Made by a program: the position numbers and the translations under genes. A DNA stretch of 57,947 nt from Bacillota bacterium (lineage in GTDB: Bacteria; Bacillota; Clostridia; Caldicoprobacterales; Xylanivirgaceae): the NCBI GenBank assembly GCA_023621995.1, contig JAMOAB010000170.1, forward strand, positions 1 through 57,947, written 5' to 3'. The first letter of the stretch is position 1; each line of letters begins with the position of its first letter. Below are positions 46,350 through 55,500 of this stretch, piece after piece. Under the pieces are notes generated by a model. The model made no database searches, was not told where the DNA came from, and saw only the letters and a program-made list of their open reading frames with translations.

Positions 46350-48394
46350 TGATTTCGCCCCCTATTGTCCATTGCCTCACTCCATAGATTGGCGAGTATA
46401 CCTTCATCTTCATAACCTTGGCTACTGTATTGACTAGATGTAAGTATCACCTTTTCACCACAGCGCTTCAATAGACAATTTACTATTGTAGATAATTTAT
46501 ATCGCATGAATAACTCTTCATCCTCCGATGTAATTGGTCTTAATTCATCCCACAATTTAGAGAGTACATAGGGATTTGTAAATATTTTCACATCTCTAGG
46601 TGTCCAGTTACTACTCCTTATATCACACCACACTTGTACTTTTCTGTGTCGCGATGTAGAAAGATATTGAATCGGTGTTGTCAGTAATATACCTTGCTCA
46701 TGTAGGGCAGCCTCTAGATCTATCATTGTCTCAGATTGCTTTGCGCCTTCCATAAACATAAGAATAAATTCTTTCCCTATGTCAACATGAGCACCAAATG
46801 GAGTTAGACTATGTATAAAGGCTTCAGCTGTATCAATGAGCTGTCTACATGCCGTGAGATTTTCATATACTTCAGGTAAAGTTATAAGTATCTCAAGAAA
46901 TACCCGTCTAAAGAAAAGATCAATAGGCATGGGAGAAGCTGCTATATACTCAAGTAACCATCTCCTTATATATTCATATTTTTCTGAATTACTAAATCCT
47001 ATACGTTCACGCCATTTAGGTCCTTCTATAGGAGGAAACATATAGGGTTCTTCTTGAACTACTTGTCTGGCAATAAGACTGCTACGTACAGGGTCCATAT
47101 CTAGTATTAAAGATATTGCATCAGCAATATCTTTTTGACTTGGTAATACTCCGTATGAAGGATGGGCTAGGCATGCAAGAACTATCATTGCGTTTGTATA
47201 TGGATTGTCCATTGCACGTCTCCGCCTTGAAGTATTTATAACCTCTATGTCCCTATCGGTAAAATAGCCCATAATACTACACTCTAAGACTGTGTCTATA
47301 AAAGGAGCAATTATTGCAATATCCTGTGGCAATACTCCTTCCTTGTCTATTAAGGACCATACCCTCTCTTTAAGTTCATCTATCATCTGACTACGAAGGG
47401 GCACATCTATATCCCATTCTACCTGTAAACTGTCAGGGATCGATGGGAGAGGAGCATCTTTATCTACTATAGAATGGCTAAAACAATCTGCAAACCTAAA
47501 CATATCTTCACTACATGTATAACTATGGGAAAGTTCTACTTGATAGCATAGGGAACTTATCTTAGCAAGGGCATATTCAGGATCAGCCCCATAGAACCTA
47601 CTATATCCGCCATCAGTACAGTAACACAACAGAGCACCCTTTGATCCTTGAAGCAATGTCTCCACCAGATCGGTTCCGGCAGGCGCCATCTCCTCCAAAT
47701 TATCTACTAAAAGTATAGGATATTGCTTCCTAAGTGCCTTTACGTATTGTTCCTCCTTAAGTAAAACTTCGCAATATAACATAGTAGCTAAACCATAGTC
47801 CAAACATCCCTTCTCTAGACATATGGATACATAGTCCTTCAAGATTATAGCGATTTCATCATATATTGCCTGTTCAAATAAAGTATCTATGCTACTCGCC
47901 TGTTTTAATCTACTGGCTATATGGGTATATGGTATGCCAGCCAGGGCTGCCCGAGATAATGTAGCAGTAAGTTCAATGGCTATACGATCAGTGGGAACAG
48001 CCACACCTGCAAAAAACTCTATATCCCTACGCCTTTTATCTATACATTCCCCCATTATATACTGTGATCCCTCAAATGATAGAAACACTGGCTCTAAGTC
48101 TTTGTGTCCAATTTGTGGATATAGATCTAGAATTAGGGGCCAATATTTTCTCAATTGCTGCTGGACAAAACCAAAAAATGAGGTACGTACTACTTTACCT
48201 GGCACCTTCATATCGACCTTTTCCCGCCATATAAATGATTGTGCTCTATTCATGACAAGAAGAAGTATGTTAGCACTATCCCAGCCTGCTTCTATATATT
48301 CTAAGTATCTTCTCTTTAGAAAAGTGGTCTTACCTGATCCTACAGGACCAATTATAAGCGTTTTATCTTCTAAAGAAATGTCATGTATATTCAT
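46346..48394 (-). CDS. UvrD-like protein with degenerate helicase motifs (AddB/AdnA-like)
   Basis: A 682-residue protein starting with a good P-loop LIIGPVGSGKTTFLKRRY (13-30) and the AddB-like LLVMNRAQSFIWREKV segment. Motif II is altered (PILLVDNLEEMAP, DN in place of DE), motif III is altered (CTDGGYSRFYGADPEYA), and the region equal to motif V has TTPIQYLSTSRHRKVQVWC in place of HKAKGLE. No nuclease domain. This pattern resembles the inactivated-helicase partner in AddAB, RecBC and mycobacterial AdnAB. It overlaps both neighbours (ATGA) between a phosphoesterase and the active helicase. Probably a scaffold or strand-scanning subunit; this is inferred. Confidence 0.72.
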   Translation of the reverse strand: MNIHDISLEDKTLIIGPVGSGKTTFLKRRYLEYIEAGWDSANILLLVMNRAQSFIWREKVDMKVPGKVVRTSFFGFVQQQLRKYWPLILDLYPQIGHKDLEPVFLSFEGSQYIMGECIDKRRRDIEFFAGVAVPTDRIAIELTATLSRAALAGIPYTHIASRLKQASSIDTLFEQAIYDEIAIILKDYVSICLEKGCLDYGLATMLYCEVLLKEEQYVKALRKQYPILLVDNLEEMAPAGTDLVETLLQGSKGALLCYCTDGGYSRFYGADPEYALAKISSLCYQVELSHSYTCSEDMFRFADCFSHSIVDKDAPLPSIPDSLQVEWDIDVPLRSQMIDELKERVWSLIDKEGVLPQDIAIIAPFIDTVLECSIMGYFTDRDIEVINTSRRRRAMDNPYTNAMIVLACLAHPSYGVLPSQKDIADAISLILDMDPVRSSLIARQVVQEEPYMFPPIEGPKWRERIGFSNSEKYEYIRRWLLEYIAASPMPIDLFFRRVFLEILITLPEVYENLTACRQLIDTAEAFIHSLTPFGAHVDIGKEFILMFMEGAKQSETMIDLEAALHEQGILLTTPIQYLSTSRHRKVQVWCDIRSSNWTPRDVKIFTNPYVLSKLWDELRPITSEDEELFMRYKLSTIVNCLLKRCGEKVILTSSQYSSQGYEDEGILANLWSEAMDNRGRNQ

Positions 48395-49080
48395 ACCTCA
48401 CATATCTCCTTCAATCTGAACTCTAGATAATCACAGGATACAAGATGAAAATTTATACCTTCTATATAGCCCTCTATAACATTTTTAAGACTATCTCCAT
48501 GAAGATGTCCAAAGGCAACATGCTTAACCCTGTAATTTTGCATTAACTCTATAAATTCTGTAGCCTCTCCCCTATCGTTGAATGGAGGATAGTGCATAAG
48601 TACCACTATAGGATCCCCATCTTTTACCGATTTTAAAGAGAGCTCTAATCTTATAAGTTCTCTATTAAAAATTTTTTCATCGTGCTCACTGTATTCCCTA
48701 GAACCTGGAGATGGCCACCCCCTTGTACCACAAAACCATATATTACGATATTTTATACTATTGTTTTGTAGTGGAATTATACTAGGATCAACAGTTTCTC
48801 GTACCCTAGATATGGACGACCACCAGTAATCATGATTCCCCCGTATTATAATTTTTTTACCTGGCAGCTCTCCTATCTCATTGAGATCCACAGTCGCCTC
48901 ATCTAGGGTCATAGCCCAACTTATATCACCAGGTATTAAAACCACATCATTTTTATCTACTCGCCCTTTCCAGTCTAGTCTAATCTTATCCCAATGACCT
49001 TTCCAATGTTCTCCAAATATACTCATAGGCTTGGGAGTATGACCGGATAGGTGAAGATCACTTATTGCAAAGACTTTCAT
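48391..49080 (-). CDS. Calcineurin-like metallophosphoesterase
   Basis: The 229-residue protein shows the dimetal phosphoesterase motifs: FAISDLHLS (residues 4-12), LIPGDISWAM (about 49-58), IIRGNHDYWW (about 77-86), VVLMHYPPF (His) and VAFGHLHGD (GHxH). It resembles YkuE/YvnB-like and Mre11-like small enzymes, but has no capping domain, so the substrate is open. The start at ATG 49080 is used, with AAGGGG eight bases before it. Its stop overlaps the start of the UvrD-like gene, which puts a phosphoesterase at the head of the repair run, an arrangement loosely like sbcCD, though no Rad50-like gene is near. Confidence 0.85.
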   Translation of the reverse strand: MKVFAISDLHLSGHTPKPMSIFGEHWKGHWDKIRLDWKGRVDKNDVVLIPGDISWAMTLDEATVDLNEIGELPGKKIIIRGNHDYWWSSISRVRETVDPSIIPLQNNSIKYRNIWFCGTRGWPSPGSREYSEHDEKIFNRELIRLELSLKSVKDGDPIVVLMHYPPFNDRGEATEFIELMQNYRVKHVAFGHLHGDSLKNVIEGYIEGINFHLVSCDYLEFRLKEICEV

Positions 49081-49095
49081 AAACAAAACCCCTTA

Positions 49096-49132
49096 TGAAA
49101 AACCGTGGCCTATATAAAGATCACGGTTTTCC
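49096..49132 (-). terminator. Terminator after adk
   Basis: AAAACCGTG and CACGGTTTT pair around a 14-base loop; on the minus strand the stem ends in TTTTT. It follows the adk stop by about 34 bases. Confidence 0.7.
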
Positions 49133-49165
49133 CATCTTGTCTATATTATATCTATATTTTTTAAT

Positions 49166-49831
49166 TCAGCCAACCTTATCTGGTTTGGTTTTATCCAGCT
49201 TTTCTAATATAAGCTGATTGACCTCCGCTGGAGTTATATCGACATCATCGATTTTAGTTTTTATATATGGTACTCCACTAGACATATAATAGTCTTTAAG
49301 GGGAGCAGTTTTTTCCTGATATTCTTTAAAACGTTCTTCTATTACTTTTTCATTATCATCATCTCTAATAATAAGCTCCACATTGCAGTCAGGACAAAAA
49401 TCTATTCCATCCTTTACACTAAATATTCTTTTACACTCTGGACAGACTCTTCTACTAAGAAGTCTTTCCATCAATACTGCCTTGGTAACATCCAAATCTA
49501 TTACTACATCTATTTCCTTGCCCAATTTATGTAATATATCATCAAGGGCTTTGGCTTGAGCTACAGTACGTGGATAACCATCTAATATGGCCCCTTTTTT
49601 AAATCTCTCTCCTCTAAGCCCGTCTTCTACTACCCTATTTACCACTTCATCTGATACTAGCTTACCCTCTTTGATAACCTGAACATCTGGATATAGCAAA
49701 TGTTCAGTGTCTGCCAATATTGCCCTAAACAAGTCACCAGTAGAGAGATGTTCAATGTTCATCTTTTTCCCTAATAAACTGGCCTGCGTTCCCTTTCCTG
49801 ATCCAGGAGCACCTAATAACACTATGTACAT
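49166..49831 (-). CDS. adk: Adenylate kinase, zinc-containing long form
   Basis: Interconverts ATP + AMP and 2 ADP. The 221-residue protein has the P-loop GAPGSGKGT (residues 7-15), the AMP site STGDLFR (30-36), LDGYPRT (83-89) and a LID domain with four cysteines (C130, C133, C146, C149) that hold zinc, as in Bacillus. It is usually in the ribosomal protein operon next to secY and map, but here it stands alone between a phosphoesterase gene and a metal transporter operon, with a long hairpin in its upstream region. GGAGG ribosome site. Confidence 0.96.
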   Translation of the reverse strand: MYIVLLGAPGSGKGTQASLLGKKMNIEHLSTGDLFRAILADTEHLLYPDVQVIKEGKLVSDEVVNRVVEDGLRGERFKKGAILDGYPRTVAQAKALDDILHKLGKEIDVVIDLDVTKAVLMERLLSRRVCPECKRIFSVKDGIDFCPDCNVELIIRDDDNEKVIEERFKEYQEKTAPLKDYYMSSGVPYIKTKIDDVDITPAEVNQLILEKLDKTKPDKVG

Positions 49832-49876
49832 CCGAGTTCCTCCTTATGTTTTTTCTATAATGTTTTTAATTGCCTA

Positions 49877-49919
49877 TACAACCACTAAAGTCCAAACTCC
49901 ATGGACTTAACTAATTGTA
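49877..49919. repeat. Long imperfect hairpin upstream of adk
   Basis: TACAACCACTAAAGTCCA (49877-49894) and TGGACTTAACTAATTGTA (49902-49919) pair over 18 positions with two mismatches (and two G-U pairs when read on the minus strand), with a 7-base loop. It ends about 46 bases before the adk start codon. No T-run follows on either strand, so it is not a simple terminator. It could be in the adk leader or be a protein site. Confidence 0.55.
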
Positions 49920-50077
49920 TAAATAACTTAAGCTATCTATTTTTTAGTATCAGTTGCTATTAATATTATCAATTTTTGTCTATATTATCAATCAGATTTT
50001 ACTAGATCTTTAAATTAAATACAAGGGGATAATCCAAACTTTTTTGACCTTCCACATTATATACATAGTGAGTGACA

Positions 50078-50112
50078 TAAAGCCTACTTCTACTTGTAGG
50101 AAGTATTGAGTT
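50078..50112 (-). terminator. Weak candidate terminator of the cbiMQO operon
   Basis: On the minus strand TACTTCCTAC and GTAGAAGTA pair with one bulged base and a short loop, followed by GGCTTTATG. The T-run is poor. The other bases of the 289-base gap to adk hold only the long hairpin at 49877 and AT-rich sequence. Confidence 0.35.
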
Positions 50113-50120
50113 TTCCAAAA

Positions 50121-50966
50121 TTAATTCTTATAATACCGTGTTTCAAGTATTTTTACAAGGATTTCCTCTGCTTCGTCTATACTAATTGGCGTACCTATAT
50201 TATACCCTCTGTTTGAAATCCGCTTAAACAACTCCATTAGCACAGGGGCATCTAAATTGGCATCTTTTAATATCTCAGTATTGGAAAAAACGTCTTTAGG
50301 ATTCCCCTTTAAGACTATCTCACCCTTTGATAAAACATAAATTGTATCTGCTATCTGTGGTACTAGATCTATATCATGGGTAGTGGTTATCAAAGTTATA
50401 CCTAACTCTCTATTCAGCTTATTCAAATAGTCTATTATCTCCTGTTTTGATTTAGGATCTAGTCCATCAAAGGGCTCATCCAATATAAGAATTTTAGGTT
50501 GATTTATCAATGCACCTGCTAGAGCAACCTTTTTCTTCTGCCCTCCACTTAGGTAATGGGGTATCTTATCAAGTAGTTCCTCTATGTCAAGCTGTTTGGC
50601 AATGTTTTTTACTAATTTGTCCGTCTCCTCCCTATCTTTACCATCATTTAAGGGAGTAAATGCAATATCGTCATATACTCGTGGTCCTATTATCTGTTCA
50701 TCTACATTCTGAAAAACCACACCTACCTCACGTCTAAGCTTCTTAAAATCTTTGTAAGGCTCCATACCCAGAACTTCAACTTCACCTTCAGTTGGAGAGA
50801 GAAGACCTAGTATATGAAATAACAATGTAGTCTTTCCCGCCCCATTGGGACCCAGAATAACTATCCGCTCAGCTTGATCTACAGAGAAATCTAATCCACA
50901 TATACTGACTTCAGTCTTGTCTGGATAGACATGTTTTATGCACCTAACCTTTACTACTGGATTCAT
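50121..50966 (-). CDS. cbiO: ECF-type cobalt/nickel transporter ATPase CbiO
   Basis: ATPase subunit of an energy-coupling-factor metal importer. The 281-residue protein has Walker A LGPNGAGKTT (about 39-48), the Q-loop VFQNVDEQIIGPRVYDDIAF, typical of ECF ATPases, signature YLSGGQKKKVALAGALI, Walker B ILILDEPFDGLDP and the switch TTTHDID. The ATG at 50966 (MNPVVKVRCIKHVYP) is chosen: it overlaps the cbiQ stop and has GGAGTGA upstream; the frame extends to 50999. A single ATPase is present, so it would act as a homodimer, as in CbiMNQO systems. Last gene of the operon. Confidence 0.92.
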   Translation of the reverse strand: MNPVVKVRCIKHVYPDKTEVSICGLDFSVDQAERIVILGPNGAGKTTLLFHILGLLSPTEGEVEVLGMEPYKDFKKLRREVGVVFQNVDEQIIGPRVYDDIAFTPLNDGKDREETDKLVKNIAKQLDIEELLDKIPHYLSGGQKKKVALAGALINQPKILILDEPFDGLDPKSKQEIIDYLNKLNRELGITLITTTHDIDLVPQIADTIYVLSKGEIVLKGNPKDVFSNTEILKDANLDAPVLMELFKRISNRGYNIGTPISIDEAEEILVKILETRYYKN

Positions 50967-51679
50967 ATAATAATCACTCCAACCAAAATTATTAGACAAA
51001 ATACAATAAATACAATATCAGTCAAGGATATACCTTCTTCATATCTGTTTACATTTATTTCTCCATCATACCCCCTAAGCGTATATATGAGATACATTCG
51101 TTCACTCATCTCTATAGTTCGAAGCATCAACACTCCTAAAATAGACGCCATATTCTTTATATTTAAAAATAGATTTTTTCTATGGTATCCGCCTCTTAAT
51201 TTTATATTGCGAAGCATATTCCCTATCTGGTCTACTAAAATAAAAAATGCCCTGTAAGTAAATATAAGTATGTCTATCAAAAGGGGAGGCATAAACATAG
51301 AAAAAAAATAGATTATCTCATTGTAGGGTGTAGTACTTATAAGCATTAACAAGCTTAACGCTGCAAGGGCCGATCGTACTACTATAAGTAACCCTTCTTG
51401 CCAAGATTGGCCTATCTTGATTAGTGCAAATAATAGGCTAAAAAAAGCAGGATATAGAGCTAGACGACCAACAGTAGCAAGTGGAATTTGTCCTAATTTA
51501 AACAGAAATACAAATATAATAAATAATATAGTAGCTCCAATCAAAGTATCAGTTAAAAGAACTGCTATAAACAATAAACTTGTTGCCAGCAACTTTATAA
51601 TTGAATTCATGTCATGTATTATACTAGTTCCATTATTCGAAAGATTGTCTATAAATGCCAAATACAATTCTATCACCAC
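50963..51679 (-). CDS. cbiQ: ECF transporter transmembrane subunit CbiQ (EcfT)
   Basis: Membrane coupling subunit, 238 residues with about five to six helices. The typical ECF-T cytoplasmic motif is seen as RTIEMSERMYLIYTLRGYDGE (about 187-207), the second of the two Ala-Arg-Gly-like coupling helices that touch the ATPases; the DQIGNMLRNIKLRGGYHRKN stretch (about 150-169) forms the other. The start is GTG at 51679 (a second GTG follows, and a TTG four codons on is possible); AGAAGTGGTGAT lies around it. It is 2 bases from cbiM and overlaps cbiO. Confidence 0.88.
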   Translation of the reverse strand: MVIELYLAFIDNLSNNGTSIIHDMNSIIKLLATSLLFIAVLLTDTLIGATILFIIFVFLFKLGQIPLATVGRLALYPAFFSLLFALIKIGQSWQEGLLIVVRSALAALSLLMLISTTPYNEIIYFFSMFMPPLLIDILIFTYRAFFILVDQIGNMLRNIKLRGGYHRKNLFLNIKNMASILGVLMLRTIEMSERMYLIYTLRGYDGEINVNRYEEGISLTDIVFIVFCLIILVGVIII

Positions 51680-51681
51680 TT

Positions 51682-52356
51682 CTATACATGTTTTTCGCTT
51701 CTATCCACAAGTTCTGGCTTCACTTTGGATAAAAAAGATACTATTAGAGAAGTTACGACACTCTCTAATATTATACCAATAGCTAATACTATGACGATAG
51801 CAAGCCAACCACTATAGCTCAAGAAATGTATAGCTTCATCATGATGGCCTTGGAGAATTGCATCGCTACTACCGGTAATAAGAAAGATCACACCGAATGT
51901 TATAGCAGTAGAAAGTATAAGAGCTAAGAAAGTAGCTAAAGCTGACGACATACTCCTTTTCCATTTTTTTGTGAATAGGCCATATAACTTATTACCCACA
52001 AGTACCTCGATACCTATTATTGCAGTATTTATACCTACTACAGTTATGCCTCCATGTCCCATAAAGGCTAGTATCAAATTTACTACAAACACGCCTATAA
52101 ATCCTAACTCAGGGCCTACTATTATTCCGCAGAGGGAGGCAAGATTTAGATGAAAAGGTATAAATCCTAGTGGAACCGACATGGTTACTAACATCATTGC
52201 CGATATTGATCCTGCTAATGGTATTTTTTTGCCCACTTGTTCCCTGTCCAGCCTTCTAAGGATGAAAAAAAGAAATATCAATGTCACAGCAAAGCCAATT
52301 ACGAGTAGCCACCACGCATCTCTAGCTACACCATCGGGTATATGTATATGACTCAT
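51682..52356 (-). CDS. cbiM: Cobalt/nickel ECF substrate-binding membrane protein CbiM/NikM
   Basis: Substrate-capture membrane protein, 224 residues, about six to seven helices. The N-terminal HIHIPDGV motif is the signature of the CbiM/NikM family, where the N-terminus reaches into the pocket and binds Co(II) or Ni(II). PLGFIPFHLNLASLCGIIVGPELGF and LAFMGHGGITVVGINTAIIG are conserved parts. The ATG at 52356 is chosen as it gives MSHIHIPDG and has GAGGAG nine bases upstream; the frame goes on to 52398. No cbiN or nikN gene is next to it, though the C-terminal membrane part may replace it. Co and Ni cannot be told apart here. Confidence 0.88.
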   Translation of the reverse strand: MSHIHIPDGVARDAWWLLVIGFAVTLIFLFFILRRLDREQVGKKIPLAGSISAMMLVTMSVPLGFIPFHLNLASLCGIIVGPELGFIGVFVVNLILAFMGHGGITVVGINTAIIGIEVLVGNKLYGLFTKKWKRSMSSALATFLALILSTAITFGVIFLITGSSDAILQGHHDEAIHFLSYSGWLAIVIVLAIGIILESVVTSLIVSFLSKVKPELVDRSEKHV

Positions 52357-52401
52357 AGTTTTCAACTCCTCTAATTGCATATGATTTGCATTTGTCATTT
52401 T

Positions 52402-52430
52402 ATTTTATATTATATATTATAGGTTGTCAA
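52402..52430 (-). promoter_or_regulatory. Sigma-A-type promoter of cbiMQO
   Basis: On the minus strand TTGACA (52425-52430) and TAAAAT (52402-52407) are 17 bases apart, about 45 bases before cbiM. The leader is too short to hold a cobalamin or NiCo riboswitch, so control would be by a repressor or by growth state. Confidence 0.65.
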
Positions 52431-52597
52431 ACAGCTTTTAAACAAATTTCACAAAAACCACCATATTAAAATCTGTTATTCTTCCCATTATGAAAAACTC
52501 TTAAATAGAGTATAATGAAATCATATGGATAATATGCATAGAGAGTTATGCTATCATACGAGCATTCAATCTTAGATGGAAGAAGGAGATAACTATT

Positions 52598-55500
52598 ATG
52601 ATTTCATTAGCTGAAAAAGAAGATCAGCAATATACATCGCTTGACGATATATTAAAAATATTACGCAGAAAAGATAAATCAAAGAGGCCTCCCGCTTTTA
52701 CATGGGGACAGGTAGATGCCCGTGTACATCGAGAGATTTTATATAGAGTGGCTGAAGAGCTAAACCTCTCTAGTCCACGATTTATTGCATCTAAAGATTT
52801 AGAAAAACATAAATTTGAATTCTTAGGCTACTCTTCACTGAATGGCCTTTATTCATATTATAAAAACAGTGTTCCTAGGAAATCTGGAGTCCATGTTATA
52901 AAAAATGTATGTGATCGTCTTGCCATTCCACAGGTGAGTGAAGATGAATGGATACACTATATTGCTAACCATAATATTTTCTCATGGGGCAATGTTCCCA
53001 ACTCAGCAAAACGGAAAATACTCATAAGCGCAGCGCATGAATTAGGCTATCCCCATCCTATCTTCATTAAAAATGACGATTTTTCTGTAAAGTTTGAATT
53101 CTTAAACGGTAAAAGCCTCACCGGCTTTTATACATATTATAAGAATAGATCTGATGGGATTCGAGGTAGTGTAATAAAAGATATGTGCGACTCTCTTAAG
53201 ATAGATATAAATTATAATCATTGGATCGCCTATATCACAAGCGACTCTACTACTGTGTTTTGGGACATTATTCCCCAAGACGTAATGGCAAGAATGTTAT
53301 ATAATGCTGCATATGAGCTTGGCTATACCAATCCCCGTATGTTATCGACAGATGATATAAAAATAAAACTAGATTGTCTTGGAAATACAAGCTTATATAG
53401 TTTTGTATCCCGATTCTTTGGGGTTGAAAAAGGTGGTATGTCTAGTATAGATTATATATGCAATATGTATAATATTCCCCCCCTCACATTCAGAGAATGG
53501 GTAGATACCATATCCCGTAATAAAAACTACAATTGGGATCTTGCATCAAAAGAACACATTAGAGGTCTACTTTTTCTAAAGGCTAGGGAGCATGGCAAAG
53601 ATAATCCAAGGATGCTAAAATATGAGGATCTTTGTCAACCTACTAAGGCTTTGAGAGGCAAAACTCTTACCAATATCTATACATATTTTAGTAGCCTTCA
53701 GGGGTTAGAACTGGTAGGTCAAGCACCACAGCAAGACGTAATAGAATATATGTGTGACAAGCTCCACGTTCCCCATTTAAATACTGAACAATGGATAATT
53801 GTTATCGCTAGGGAAAATTCAAAAGTAAATTGGGCCTCTATTCCAAAAGACATAAAGTCCGATATATTATATAGAGCAGCATACGAATTAGGATTTAAAA
53901 GCCCCCGATTTATGGATTATAAAGATATATGTAATACTAAATTTAATTTTTTAAATGGTAAAACCCTATCAGGACTCTATTATTATTACAGCAATAAAGT
54001 AAACTTTAAAGATGGTCCTATACTTCAATATATGTATGATGATCTCAAAATAGAAAACCTTACCATAAATGATTGGATAATTGCAATTGGCAATTGCAAT
54101 ACATGTAGATGGGAGAGTGTTCCCCTCAAAGTTCAACGAGAAATAATAATCAGGGCGGCAGCTGAAATGGGACTTGCCCATCCTAGACTTATGGGAACTA
54201 GAGAATTCGATTCGGTAGAATTGGCTTTTTTAAATAATAAAACCCTATGCGGACTCTACTATCATTATGCAGCTAAATTGCCTGATAAGGACATGCAGAT
54301 AAATGAGTATATTTTTAATGTTCTTAATATACCTAAACTAGATATACATCCAAATACCGGCAGAATAAATACAATAGATAATGAAAACCATAGAAAATAC
54401 TTTGATAGCATGGCAAATATGAAGGCTTTCGTAAATAATTATCTACAACACTTTTCCTTGGAGAGTCTCTGTCGAAAGTATACTGCTATAAATAATGCTA
54501 AAAAAGCAGGGATATATAAAAAAGGCCTAGTAACTGTGCTTGCTCCTCTGACTAAGGAAGAATACTTAGATTTATTATACGAAGTTTTAAAAAATGTACC
54601 AAGGGACACCTTTTCCCTTAGGAAACCCCGAAATGGGGATTATAGACTTCGTAAATCTGATCTCTACAAAATAGCCAAGGTAGAAGAACTACCTACTCAA
54701 GAAGAGAACAAAATCTTCTTTGCCCAACCCCATAAAGTATCTTTAAAGGATAGGCAAGAAGTTATAGAATTTCTCAACGTATATAGGGATATATTAGAGA
54801 TAAAGATTCAAAAATTCCATGACATAAATTGTACTTTCTTAGTAACCCTCGATAATTCGGTTATATATAAGATACCTGTCGCACTATTCCCAGGTGATAT
54901 AATTAATGTTGACGGGATATGGGAATTTGAAGTCTTAGAATGTAGGGAAAGGAAGATAAATGATGGTTATATAGTAGAGCTAATGCCCCTAGATGATCTA
55001 TCTGAAGAACAGTTAAGTAATATAGATTCCTTTACTCGAGATTCTAATGATAGCATTCTTCTAAATTATATTGAGGAGACAATAGATAATATCAAAGAAG
55101 ACAACTTAAACAGACTTCTCTCTGTAGTCTTGGGCTTGGAGAAAGAGAAAACCATATGTGAGGATGATATTATAGACCTATCGGATAATGATTTTTACAA
55201 TGCTTCAATACTTAAAAATATTTCACAAAAACAAGGGGTCAAACTTGCCTGTTCTTTGGACGGTAATGACAATGTACTTGCTATAATTCAAGGTCCTCCT
55301 GGTACTGGTAAGACTACCCTCATTGAGGAAATTGCCCTCCAATACTACAATAGGGGCAAAGATGTTCTTATAATGGCAAAGACAAATATCGCCGTAGATA
55401 ATATATTAGAGAAGCTGGTAAAAGATAAGGTTAGGGTATTGCGTACTGGCAATAATATAGAACTTAAGTCATCATTGCCCTATGCCCACACTATTTCAAC

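Noticed and set aside
52357-52597. A cobalamin or NiCo riboswitch before cbiMQO.
   Set aside because: The distance from the promoter to cbiM is only about 45 bases, and no B12-box-like sequence was seen on the minus strand.
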